Assembly (NCBI GenBank): GCA_046329585.1
Contig: JAXLUI010000003.1
Location: 310,001-374,000 of the forward strand
Reading direction: 5' to 3'
From: DLKC01 sp002478885
Lineage (GTDB): Bacteria; Bacteroidota; Bacteroidia; Chitinophagales; Chitinophagaceae
Length of the DNA stretch: 64,000 nt
Under the pieces are notes generated by a model. The model saw only the letters and a program-made list of their open reading frames with translations. It made no database searches and was not told the origin of the DNA. Positions within the stretch are counted from its first letter, which is position 1, and each line of letters begins with the position of its first letter. The position numbers were made by a program, and so were the translations under genes. Shown in pieces: positions 50,333-58,318 of this stretch.

Positions 50333-52366
50333 CTAAGAGGCAAGGGATTCGCTCAGTTGTATGGAAAAGGTTATTACTGTTCCTTCTCCCGGTACGGTAT
50401 CGATCAACAATTTTTCGTTGAGTTTACTCAGGAGGTCTTCACTGAACAGGAGGCCAAGGCCGGTACCTTTTTCTTTATTGGTTCCGCGGGTGGAAACAAA
50501 TTCTTTCTTCCTGATTTTTTCCAGTATAACAGGCGAAATACCCGCGCCTTCATCTTTTACAGACACAAGCAACTCACCATTTTGTTTTTTGCTGCTAAGC
50601 ACAATGCATTTACCGCGCTGTGTAAATTTTATTGCGTTGGAAACCATGTTGCGCAATACCGTGTGGATGATCTCTTTATCTGAGTATACTTCTGCATCGG
50701 TTGGTATGTTGTTCTGTATTTCGATCTCCTTATCGAGCAATGACTGGTGATATAGTGAGGTAACGTCTTCAGCGAGCGTATGCAGGTTAAAATTAACCTT
50801 GTTAACTTTTAATGCATGTATTTGTTCCCTGGCCCAAAGCAAGGTATTGTCGAGCATGCTTATAAGGTGCCTGATATCGTTGTCGAGCACCTGGCTTAAT
50901 TTGGTAAATTCCGACTCATTGATGATCTTTTCTCTTGTTGCGTATAAAATATTTTGCAGGGAAGTGAGTGGAGACCGTACATCGTGGGCGATCATGGAGA
51001 TGAGTTTATCTTTAACCGCATTAATAACAGCAAGCTCATTATTTTTTGCCTCTGTTTCTTTCTGCATTTCCTTGATCGCGTTGAGGGCAGAATTTTTTTG
51101 ATTGTAAAGCAAGGCGAGCAACACACCGGCAATAAACAGTGCCATGCCGGCAACCGCGAAAATAGTTATTTGCCTTTGCTGCAAATCGTATTGCTTTTTC
51201 AACTGCTCATTTTCTTTTTCCTTTGATTGCAGCTCCATCTCAACCATCATGCGTTGTGTTGCCTTGTCTTTTGCCTGGTCATAATAATTGTCGTACAACC
51301 TGGAATAAGCTTGCATATGAAGAAACGCTTCTTTAAAATTCCCCAGCGCAGAGTCAACTTTAGCCATATAGTTCAGGTACTTGAGCTGCGGTTCCATAAT
51401 ATTTGCAGCGTTTATCTTAGCGAACTCCTGGTGGAATATGCGGGAGGCTTCCTGATATTTCCGTTCCGACAATGCAACAACACCAAGCCCTAATACAGCA
51501 AGCGCGTAGTCGGCTTCAGCAACATCATCTTTGTTATAATTAACGATTGTTTTTTGATAGGAATCACGCGCCTTGTTGAACAATCCCCGTTGCACAAACA
51601 TGTCACCCTCGTTTTGGTAGGTATCGGCAATCTGGTAAGGTTCTTCCAGCCGGGTAAAAATATTAACGGCATTATGAAAATGATATTCAGCGGAGTCGTA
51701 GAGTTTCTTTGCTGAATATGCCTTTGCAAGGTTAATGTTGCAATCGCCCAGCTGATCGTCAAAACCTAGGTGTTCGAATATTCCGGCAGCTTTTTGCAGA
51801 AATTCAAGTGCCATCGAACTATTGCCTAAACCAAGATATTGAGAACCTGCATGATTATATGCAAAGGCCAGGTCGAAACTCTCTGTAGTTTTTTCAATAT
51901 AGGGCAACCCCTTTAAAGTATAATCAAGCGCCTTGCCCCAATCACTCTCCAGCTCATATACATACCCGATACCCATATAGGCATCCTGTATTCCGTAAGC
52001 CCAGCTAATGCTTTGGGCCTTTTCCAGCTCTTTAAAATAAGTATTTAACGACTCGGTGGTTCTTCGCTCCCATGCATACACGCTGCCTAACTGGGAAAGT
52101 GCCCGGCACAAGGGCTGACTGGCATTGATACTATCGGCCATGGCTACCGCTTGCCTGGCATAGAATTCCGCCGTCTTTAAATTGGTTGCCTGGTAAATAG
52201 AGGAAACAAGCCTTAGGCGCTCAACCCTGGTAGAATCATTTTGCGTGCTTTTTTTCAACAGCGACAAAAGGCTGTCTATCGTATTTTGCTGCTCGGGGGT
52301 AGCACTTGCAATGCTACTGAACAATAGCAGGCTAAAAATAAGGAGGATGCTGGACTTCTTACTCAT
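50333..52366 (-). CDS. TPR-containing membrane sensor histidine kinase
   Basis: 677 residues from the ATG at 52366 (MSKKSSILLIFSLLLFSSIASA, a signal peptide); 14 extra in-frame codons upstream are unlikely. About 350 residues of tetratricopeptide repeats lie in the periplasm. A membrane segment follows (about 399-421, ITIFAVAGMALFIAGVLLAL), then a short coiled coil and a HisKA domain with the phospho-acceptor in MIAHDVRSPLTSL. An HATPase domain follows: N-box NMVSNAIKFTQ, G1 VKDEGAGI, G2 GTGLGL. No response regulator gene is adjacent, so it is an orphan kinase. Its position beside the pst genes might mean phosphate signalling, but TPR kinases of this type are widespread. Confidence 0.92.
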   Translation of the reverse strand: MSKKSSILLIFSLLLFSSIASATPEQQNTIDSLLSLLKKSTQNDSTRVERLRLVSSIYQATNLKTAEFYARQAVAMADSINASQPLCRALSQLGSVYAWERRTTESLNTYFKELEKAQSISWAYGIQDAYMGIGYVYELESDWGKALDYTLKGLPYIEKTTESFDLAFAYNHAGSQYLGLGNSSMALEFLQKAAGIFEHLGFDDQLGDCNINLAKAYSAKKLYDSAEYHFHNAVNIFTRLEEPYQIADTYQNEGDMFVQRGLFNKARDSYQKTIVNYNKDDVAEADYALAVLGLGVVALSERKYQEASRIFHQEFAKINAANIMEPQLKYLNYMAKVDSALGNFKEAFLHMQAYSRLYDNYYDQAKDKATQRMMVEMELQSKEKENEQLKKQYDLQQRQITIFAVAGMALFIAGVLLALLYNQKNSALNAIKEMQKETEAKNNELAVINAVKDKLISMIAHDVRSPLTSLQNILYATREKIINESEFTKLSQVLDNDIRHLISMLDNTLLWAREQIHALKVNKVNFNLHTLAEDVTSLYHQSLLDKEIEIQNNIPTDAEVYSDKEIIHTVLRNMVSNAIKFTQRGKCIVLSSKKQNGELLVSVKDEGAGISPVILEKIRKKEFVSTRGTNKEKGTGLGLLFSEDLLSKLNEKLLIDTVPGEGTVITFSIQLSESLAS

Positions 52367-52910
52367 TGGGATTTTAATAGCAGTTGTGTTTCCGAACAAT
52401 ATGCACATTCCAATCTCTCTAACAATAAACTGCAGATCAGGTTTATAATGGATTAATGTTTGATTTTCTGATGGCTTTATTACAAGGTCTTATTTGTAGT
52501 ACCACCTGCTTCAGATATGGTTTATGCCTGCAACCGATCCTTTGGTTTTTCTTTGCCCGGATATCGAATCTCAAAATTGCATTGTGCGTTTTCTTTCGTT
52601 AGACATTTTCCCCGTTGAACCCATGGGCAGTGCATGTTCGGTTGCTCTTTCCGCCTTGATGCAATGCAAAATACAAAATTCACTTTAAAAGACAGGTTCA
52701 TTTTTTATTATGGCCAAACGCATCACCAAAAGCAAAAATAGTTTCATTGGGAAAATTACCGCGGTTTACGAATTGGCAATGTGTTGACGAACTTCATCGC
52801 AATAACCGGCTTCGTTGCGACGCTCCGTTTAACTGCAGTAATGCTTATGATCAATTATTAACAGGAATTTGAACGGAGCAAAGATGCCATGGTTGCTGCA
52901 GCCTGGCAAA
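52367..52910. other. Intergenic region between pstB and the kinase gene
   Basis: About 540 bases without a credible gene; a 25-codon frame at 52709 (MAKRITKSKN) is most likely chance. It contains the variant repeat at 52806-52829 and must hold the kinase promoter. Confidence 0.5.
52806..52829. repeat. Variant copy of the dispersed repeat (GCGACGC form)
   Basis: CCGGCTT at 52806-52812 is followed after 2 nt by TTGCGACGCTCCGTT (52815-52829), identical to 1699-1713. Box and core elements are both present but not at the usual spacing. Confidence 0.5.
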
Positions 52911-52942
52911 CAAAAAACAAGGGCCGCCTAAAAAGGCAGCCC
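52911..52942 (-). terminator. Intrinsic terminator after pstB
   Basis: GGGCCGCCT (52921-52929) pairs with AGGCAGCCC (one mismatch) over AAAA. On the minus strand TTGTTTTTTG follows. It lies about 45 nt past the pstB stop codon and ends the pst transcript. Confidence 0.8.
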
Positions 52943-52987
52943 GCTTTTAGTAGAACTAAAACTCAAACTTAAAGAGTTGAATTATTT

Positions 52988-53806
52988 TTAGTGCCCCACT
53001 TTTAAATATTCTTTCAATATATCTGTTTTGGGGTTATCGAAAATTTCTGACGCCGGGCCATACTCAACGATTTCACCATAATACATAAACACAACAAAAT
53101 CGGCCAAACGCTTTGCCTGGCGCAGGATGTGTGTTACGAGAATGATGGTGTAATCATCTTTCAATCGCAAAAATTCCTCTTCAATTACACGGCTCGAAAT
53201 AGGATCGAGTGCGGATGTTGGTTCATCGGCAAGAATAATTTCGGGTTCAACGGCAAGTCCGCGTGCAAGACATAAACGCTGTTGCTGGCCGATGGATAAT
53301 CTTTGAGCTGAAGTTTTTAAACGGTCTTTTACTTCATCCCAGAGCGCTACTTCACGCAAATGCTTTTCAACTTTTTCTGCGATTACTTTTTTGTTGCGAA
53401 TGCCTTTTATTTTCAGGCCATACGCGATGTTCTCGTAAATGGACATTGGCAATGGAAAAGGCCGTTGCATTACCAGGCCCATCTTTTGTCTTAATTGCGT
53501 TATATCATTTTTCTCACTGAATATGTCTTCTCCGTCAATTTCTATCGAACCTGTCACTTTTAGTTCACTATACAAGTCTGTAAGCCTGTTCATGCATTTA
53601 AGTAAAGTAGTTTTGCCACATCCGCTGGGGCCAAGTAAAACGGTAATTTTATTTTTAGGCACGATCAGGTTAATATCTTTCAGTATCTGCGAGTTTTTAC
53701 TTTTCACATGCAGGTTGCGCACCCTCAATACGGGAATTTCTTCCTGCACTTTTGCGAATTTTACATCTGACCCTGGTTGGGCAGTTGTAGTGCTGAGATT
53801 TGTCAT
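52988..53806 (-). CDS. pstB: Phosphate ABC transporter ATPase
   Basis: 272 residues. Walker A GPSGCGKTT (59-67), Q-loop MGLVMQRPFPLPMSIYENI (key part QRPFPLP, PstB-type), signature LSIGQQQR (170-177) and Walker B IILADEPTSALDP. The second signature residue is Ile instead of the usual Gly (LSGGQQQR); the LSxGQ core remains, so activity is expected. It energises high-affinity phosphate import with PstA and PstC. The first 20 residues are a variable extension. It lies 40 bases after pstA. Confidence 0.95.
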   Translation of the reverse strand: MTNLSTTTAQPGSDVKFAKVQEEIPVLRVRNLHVKSKNSQILKDINLIVPKNKITVLLGPSGCGKTTLLKCMNRLTDLYSELKVTGSIEIDGEDIFSEKNDITQLRQKMGLVMQRPFPLPMSIYENIAYGLKIKGIRNKKVIAEKVEKHLREVALWDEVKDRLKTSAQRLSIGQQQRLCLARGLAVEPEIILADEPTSALDPISSRVIEEEFLRLKDDYTIILVTHILRQAKRLADFVVFMYYGEIVEYGPASEIFDNPKTDILKEYLKVGH

Positions 53807-53846
53807 AGTACTAGTTTTTTTGTTTGAGTTTTACGATTTCTTGGTT

Positions 53847-54686
53847 TTATTTTTTGCCCCGGTATAACAGCCTTGCCGAAATACTGATGACCAGAACAAT
53901 AATAGTTAAAACAATTGCTGCCGCGAATGCACGGTTTTGCACCGATTCAATGGGCGAGCCCAATTGAAAAAATATTGCCAGGGGAAGTGTTGCTGTGGGA
54001 TCGCTGAAACTTCTTGGCACATGGTCGGTATAACCGGCTGTGAACAAAACAGAAGCCGCATCGCCAATGCCTCTGCCAAAAGCAAGCAGCACCGCAGTTG
54101 CAAAGCCTGGCAAAGCCTGTCGAAAAAATATTTTATAAGCCGTTTCTGTTCTGGTTGAACCTAAAGCATAAGAGGCTTCCTGCAAGCCGATCGGTATCGT
54201 TTTCAACACTTCGTCCATCGCCCTTATCATAATGGGAGAGATCATTGCAGCTACTGTAATTGTGCCGGCACCAAGTGAATTCTTTTGCCCGAGTGCGATC
54301 ATTAACATAAAAGCAAAAGCACCATAAACAATAGAAGGTATGCCCCACAATACATCGAGAAAAAATCTTATGCCAACAAGCATGCGACGATACTTGATCA
54401 GGTAAATATTGATGAACAACGCCACGGGCAGGCTTACAAGAAATGCAAGAACGGTAGCGCTAATGGCGAGGTAGAACGATCCCGCAATCGCATTTAATAT
54501 ACCGCCACCTTTCCCCATGTAGAAGCCACCTTTTGGTTCTTGTGAAATGATTTCCCATGATAAAGACGAAAACCCTTTTTCAATAATCGTCCAGATAATA
54601 TTTGCAAGAACATAAACAATAACCAATGTGATAAGGGCTGACAGCACCCGGAAAAATTTCTCTTCAAATTTTCTTTTCAGCGTCAT
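53847..54686 (-). CDS. pstA: Phosphate ABC transporter permease PstA
   Basis: 279 residues with six hydrophobic segments. The EAA-type loop ALGSTRTETAYKIFFRQALPGF (key part ALGSTRTET) is typical of PstA, as is GAGTITVAAMISPIMIRAMDEVLKTIP. The N-terminal segment and the GGFYMGKGGGILNAIAGSFYL loop match family members. The start codon overlaps the pstC stop codon by 4 bases, so the two are translationally coupled. A GGAGG ribosome site lies before the ATG. Confidence 0.95.
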   Translation of the reverse strand: MTLKRKFEEKFFRVLSALITLVIVYVLANIIWTIIEKGFSSLSWEIISQEPKGGFYMGKGGGILNAIAGSFYLAISATVLAFLVSLPVALFINIYLIKYRRMLVGIRFFLDVLWGIPSIVYGAFAFMLMIALGQKNSLGAGTITVAAMISPIMIRAMDEVLKTIPIGLQEASYALGSTRTETAYKIFFRQALPGFATAVLLAFGRGIGDAASVLFTAGYTDHVPRSFSDPTATLPLAIFFQLGSPIESVQNRAFAAAIVLTIIVLVISISARLLYRGKK

Positions 54687-55567
54687 ATAACCTCCGATTT
54701 ATAAATGATGTAACGGAAAAAGATGTTTATCGCAAGAATGATTACAAACAACAACAATGAACCAAACATAAGTGCCGATTCATACGAAGGAATACTCATC
54801 ATTTCGCCGTAGTTGTTTGCAACCAGCGCAGGTAAAGGATAACCCGCGTCAAAAACTGACTCAGGCACTTGCACCACATTGCCAACTACCATCATAACAG
54901 CAATGGTCTCGCCAAGGGCCTTAGAAAAACCAAGCCCGTATGCAGATAAAATTCCTGTTGCGCCTTTTCTTATAAACACATGTTTTATCGTTTCCCATTT
55001 CGTTGCGCCAAGCGAAAGTGAAGCTTCGCCAAGTTCAACCGGCACCTGCCTGAAAACTTCGAGCAGCATGTTAAGAATGTAGGGTACACTCATTACCGAA
55101 AGCACCAATGCCCCGGCAAGAATACTGTAGCCAAGTGATTCATTTTCAAAAAAGGGAGCAACCTTATCACCAACGAAAGGCACAATAATCAAAACGCCCC
55201 AAACGCCGTAAACCACTGATGGAATACCTGCAAGTATATCAATTACCGGGCGCATAATCTTTAGCACCCAGGAAGGAGAAAACTGCGTCAAATAAATTGC
55301 TGCCAGTAAGCACAGCGGCATTGAAATGATAAGCGCAATTATGGTAACCCAAAGCGAGCTTACAATAAAAGGCCAAAAACCGTATTGGTCATCAGAAGGC
55401 GACCAATCGGATGACAGAATAAGGCTGCTAAGCGTGTGCTCGCTCAAAAGCCCCGAAGATTTAATTACAAGCCCCGCCCCTATCGCCAATGGCATTAGAA
55501 GAAAGAAGCTTAGACAGACCAGCATCCACTTGGATGAAAGGCTGTCGGCGAGTTTTCGTTTGGTCAT
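54683..55567 (-). CDS. pstC: Phosphate ABC transporter permease PstC
   Basis: 294 residues with six hydrophobic segments. IDILAGIPSVVYGVWGVLIIVPF (key part GIPSVVYGVWG) and LSLGATKWETIKHVFIRKGATGILSAYGLGFSKALGETIAVMMVVGN (key parts LGATKWET and GLGFSKALGET) identify PstC. It pairs with PstA in the membrane. The gap to pstS upstream is 230 bases and contains an inverted pair of dispersed repeats and one half-site of the putative Rrf2 operator. Confidence 0.95.
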   Translation of the reverse strand: MTKRKLADSLSSKWMLVCLSFFLLMPLAIGAGLVIKSSGLLSEHTLSSLILSSDWSPSDDQYGFWPFIVSSLWVTIIALIISMPLCLLAAIYLTQFSPSWVLKIMRPVIDILAGIPSVVYGVWGVLIIVPFVGDKVAPFFENESLGYSILAGALVLSVMSVPYILNMLLEVFRQVPVELGEASLSLGATKWETIKHVFIRKGATGILSAYGLGFSKALGETIAVMMVVGNVVQVPESVFDAGYPLPALVANNYGEMMSIPSYESALMFGSLLLFVIILAINIFFRYIIYKSEVI

Positions 55568-55601
55568 AGTTTAAGTTGAGTTTGGTTTACTACTTTTTAT
55601 G

Positions 55602-55651
55602 AGCCCGGCTTTTGTTCATAGCCAGGCTTCCGTTGCGTCGTACTCTTGTGC
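55602..55651 (-). repeat. Dispersed bipartite repeat, 5' of pstC
   Basis: Box AGCCCGGCT at 55602-55610, spacer 21 nt, core GTTGCGTCGTACTCTTGTGC at 55632-55651 (two changes). The box is 34 nt from the pstC start. With 55730-55778 it forms a 177-bp inverted repeat. Confidence 0.85.
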
Positions 55652-55690
55652 ATCCATAACTTTATGCAGCAATGCTTCCTATTAAATCCA

Positions 55691-55699
55691 AATTCCTAT
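55691..55699 (+). promoter_or_regulatory. Half-site of the putative Rrf2 operator in the pstS-pstC gap
   Basis: AATTCCTAT matches one arm of the palindrome upstream of the porin gene exactly. The second arm is absent. Confidence 0.3.
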
Positions 55700-55729
55700 A
55701 GATTGTTTATGCTGTTTTATTGTTCTGTT

Positions 55730-55778
55730 GTACAAGAGTGCGACGCAACCTGGATGCTATGGAAAGAAAAAGCCCGGC
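55730..55778 (+). repeat. Dispersed bipartite repeat, type A, 3' of pstS
   Basis: Perfect core GTACAAGAGTGCGACGCAAC at 55730-55749, spacer about 21-22 nt, box AGCCCGGC at 55771-55778. The box is 19 nt past the pstS stop codon. Confidence 0.88.
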
Positions 55779-55797
55779 CCCCCTTTAACTGATTAAT

Positions 55798-56796
55798 TTA
55801 TTTGGCACTTAATTTTTTTATCTGGTCTGCAAGCACTCCTTTTGGCAAAGGCACGTAACCTGCATCGTTCACCATTTTTTGCCCGTCGGTTAAAACCCAC
55901 CTGAAGAAATCGAGTACTTCCTTTTTCTGTGTTTTACCTTTTGTGAGAAAGTAAAGATTTCGCGCCGGCGGCGAGGGATATTTTCCGTCGTTTACGGCCT
56001 TCAGAAACTGGTGCAGGTTCCCATAAAAATTCTCATCGGCATCAATGGTGCCGTTGCCGTTAACATCGATTGGCACCACTTCGATACCTGGCAGCTTTTT
56101 TCCACTCGCTGCATCAAATACAAAGAGGGTGTTATTGTATCCGATACCATTCATGTCTTTTTTTACGGCATCCGCTACACCTGGGTCGCCAGAAACGCCA
56201 ATACCCTTCAGGTTTTCCTGCTTTTTGCCAAAAAAAGAGGCCCAGGAATCTGCAGCTCCTGCTGCATCGGCTCTTGTATAAACATTTATTTTCTTCGAAT
56301 TTTTGCTGGTGGTGCCGAGCAAATCGTCCCATGTAGCATAAGATTTGTCCACGAATATTCCGCGGAATTCATCTTTTTTTATACCACGTATTTGAAGGCT
56401 TTTTATGTTAGGGTTTTTTGCATTAACGGTTGGTAAAACGGCGTCTTTGCAAAGTGCGACCCACCAAACACCTTTCGCTTTTTCGGCGTCGGTCAATTCA
56501 CGGGAGAACATGCCCACGTCTACCGCACCTGTAAGGCAATCTGTGAGGCCTTTACCGGCGCCGCCTGCCTGTATGTCGAATCTTACATCGGGATGTGTTT
56601 TGTTATATTCCTCTGCCCAGGTTTGCACCAAAGGATATAATGCAAATGCGCCGGAAAAGGAGATGGAAACAGTAGTTACCCCAGGGTTATCATCTTTTGG
56701 GTTATCGCTTTTCGGATTATCGCCCGGCTTCGCTGAGAAGAAGCCGAGACTTACCAGTATTACCGCTGCTGAAATTATATAGTTTTTTTTCATCAT
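55798..56796 (-). CDS. pstS: Phosphate-binding protein PstS-like, with an EF-hand-like loop
   Basis: 332 residues with a signal peptide (IISAAVILVSLGFFSA). A short repetitive linker follows (GDNPKSDNPKDDNPG, about 25-39). The PBP fold has the phosphate-contact parts SFSGAFALYPL (near 46), GGAGKGLTDCLTGAVDVGMFSREL (key part GGAGKG) and TRADAAGAADSWASFF. Near residue 250 the loop DVNGNGTIDADE has the residue pattern of a calcium-binding EF-hand or dockerin loop. It heads the pstSCAB group. Either of the two leading methionines may start it; the second (56793) places the operator at the same distance as in the porin gene. Confidence 0.9.
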   Translation of the reverse strand: MMKKNYIISAAVILVSLGFFSAKPGDNPKSDNPKDDNPGVTTVSISFSGAFALYPLVQTWAEEYNKTHPDVRFDIQAGGAGKGLTDCLTGAVDVGMFSRELTDAEKAKGVWWVALCKDAVLPTVNAKNPNIKSLQIRGIKKDEFRGIFVDKSYATWDDLLGTTSKNSKKINVYTRADAAGAADSWASFFGKKQENLKGIGVSGDPGVADAVKKDMNGIGYNNTLFVFDAASGKKLPGIEVVPIDVNGNGTIDADENFYGNLHQFLKAVNDGKYPSPPARNLYFLTKGKTQKKEVLDFFRWVLTDGQKMVNDAGYVPLPKGVLADQIKKLSAK

Positions 56797-56824
56797 TTCT
56801 TCTTTTTAAAAGTTTAATTATTTT

Positions 56825-56848
56825 AGTTCTATAAGTTTAATAGGAATT
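56825..56848 (-). promoter_or_regulatory. Putative Rrf2 operator upstream of pstS (imperfect palindrome)
   Basis: AGTTCTAT-N7-ATAGGAATT: the right arm (56840-56848) is identical to the arm at the porin gene, the left arm is degraded and the 7-nt spacing is kept. The site ends 31 nt before the second ATG of pstS. Confidence 0.5.
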
Positions 56849-56864
56849 AGGTATAAAAAAATAG

Positions 56865-58247
56865 TTAGAAGGAAAACTTACCAAGAGTTGGGGTAAACTT
56901 TAAGCTGAGGTAAGCCCAATATGGGAAGGCTTTTGTATCGCCACTTTTCTTAATGGCTACCATTGCATCAGTAACAATAGCCCAGCAGAAACCACTTTCT
57001 ATCTCAAATGATGGCATTACTTTATAGTTCAGGCGCCAGTCATTCTCAAAACCAAGATATTTTTTCTCTTCCTTGCCTTTGTTGACAAATCTTGACTGCG
57101 AGTAGAACAAATGATTTTCAAAACGCACCGTCACTTTGTTTTTTTGATACCATAGGAATAAATAAGGGTTTACAAGACCCGCTCCATTAACGTCAGACGG
57201 GAAAGTGGCGAAAAGATCCATATTTCCCATAAACCGATGTGCCACACCATAGAGGGGAACAAAGTTTTTGTCCTCTTTCTGATGTAAGGAGCTATCCTGA
57301 CCACTCAGGTACTCGAGACCAAGCCTAACAGACCATGCCTTGTTGGTGTATTTGATTTCAGGTTGTATGTAGTAGGCATCAAGTTTTTTGCCGGAAGAGT
57401 CTTTGCCATATTGCTTATAGCCGCTAATAGTAAAATACCAGTTGTAGGTTGAGTACTCCAGCCGACCACCACTGGTGAAGCGCATCCAGGTTGTTTTGGC
57501 ATCATTCGGCTGTGAACTTTGATAGCCGTCCCCACTGTTAATAGTGGTAAGCACCAGTTTGTCGTTTAGTTTCCAGTTAAGGTAATGTACGAGCAAAGTC
57601 TTGTAGTTAACAAATCCAGCCGGCTTATAATTACTGCCAAAAGAGTTTTCACCAAACTGGTTATAGGCGCCAAAGAGTTCCGTGGTAAAATTGATTTTAT
57701 TATTATATATGAGTCTGATGGCATCATGAGAGTTGCCGGGAAGGCGCCAATCGTTTTCGGCAAAAAGACGCTGGTTATCGTATATCAAACGCTGACGGCC
57801 AATACGAGCTGAAAATTTATCACTGAAATGTGGTTCGGCATACACTTCAAACATATACAGCGGATATACAGTAGACTCTGTAGGCGATGCTACTGTTTGT
57901 CCCGCCCTCGGATCTTGCTGGCCCCACTGCCTCGTGTCCTGTAATGATGCAAAGAAGTCGAGCTTCTTACTTTTGAAATCAAAGTTTAACCTAGTTCGCT
58001 GATTGGTAAAAACGGCAGCCGTAGTATCTTCTGTAGGAAGGGTGCGATAGCCATGTCTCAATTCGGTTCTTGTACGCATATCAATTGATATCGTAAGTTG
58101 GTTGGGCTTAGGGGGTGCCGGTGCTTTCAGCGAATCAATTTTCGCAAAGGCCCATTTAAGAGAATCACTTAAAGAGGTCTGCGCAAAGCTGCTTAATGTC
58201 GCCAGGGTTAAGGCTGTTGAAGCAATAAGTTTTGGTAGTTTTTTCAT
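56865..58247 (-). CDS. Outer-membrane beta-barrel porin (alginate-export-like family)
   Basis: 460 residues from the ATG at 58247 (MKKLPKLIASTALTLATLSSFAQ, a signal peptide). Many amphipathic strands with alternating aromatic residues follow. The segment SARIGRQRLIYDNQRLFAENDWRLPGNSHDAIRL is the family's most constant region (key part GRQRLIYDNQRL), matching the alginate_exp/porin group. The protein ends with aromatic strand SLKFTPTLGKFSF, usual for BamA substrates. It lies directly upstream of pstS on the same strand with a 68-base gap and a related operator site, so it probably admits phosphate or organic phosphate. The true substrate is inference. Confidence 0.85.
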   Translation of the reverse strand: MKKLPKLIASTALTLATLSSFAQTSLSDSLKWAFAKIDSLKAPAPPKPNQLTISIDMRTRTELRHGYRTLPTEDTTAAVFTNQRTRLNFDFKSKKLDFFASLQDTRQWGQQDPRAGQTVASPTESTVYPLYMFEVYAEPHFSDKFSARIGRQRLIYDNQRLFAENDWRLPGNSHDAIRLIYNNKINFTTELFGAYNQFGENSFGSNYKPAGFVNYKTLLVHYLNWKLNDKLVLTTINSGDGYQSSQPNDAKTTWMRFTSGGRLEYSTYNWYFTISGYKQYGKDSSGKKLDAYYIQPEIKYTNKAWSVRLGLEYLSGQDSSLHQKEDKNFVPLYGVAHRFMGNMDLFATFPSDVNGAGLVNPYLFLWYQKNKVTVRFENHLFYSQSRFVNKGKEEKKYLGFENDWRLNYKVMPSFEIESGFCWAIVTDAMVAIKKSGDTKAFPYWAYLSLKFTPTLGKFSF

Positions 58248-58278
58248 CCTCATATTGTAAAAATTTTTCCAAATATAT

Positions 58279-58303
58279 AATTCCTATCGAAATAATAGGA
58301 ATT
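58279..58303 (-). promoter_or_regulatory. Putative Rrf2 operator upstream of the porin gene (perfect palindrome)
   Basis: AATTCCTAT (58279-58287), 7-nt centre, ATAGGAATT (58295-58303): nine matched pairs. It ends 31 nt before the porin start and 15 nt past the stop codon of the Rrf2 gene. Confidence 0.6.
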
Positions 58304-58318
58304 TAAGTAAAAAAATTT

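Noticed and set aside
52709..52786. A 25-codon frame (MAKRITKSKN) in the kinase-pstB gap
   Set aside because: Too short and without ribosome site or context.
50333..52987. The TPR histidine kinase as the PhoR partner of the pst genes
   Set aside because: There is no response regulator, the kinase has a separate transcript with a 0.6-kb gap, and TPR kinases of this type are common in the phylum; proximity alone is not enough.
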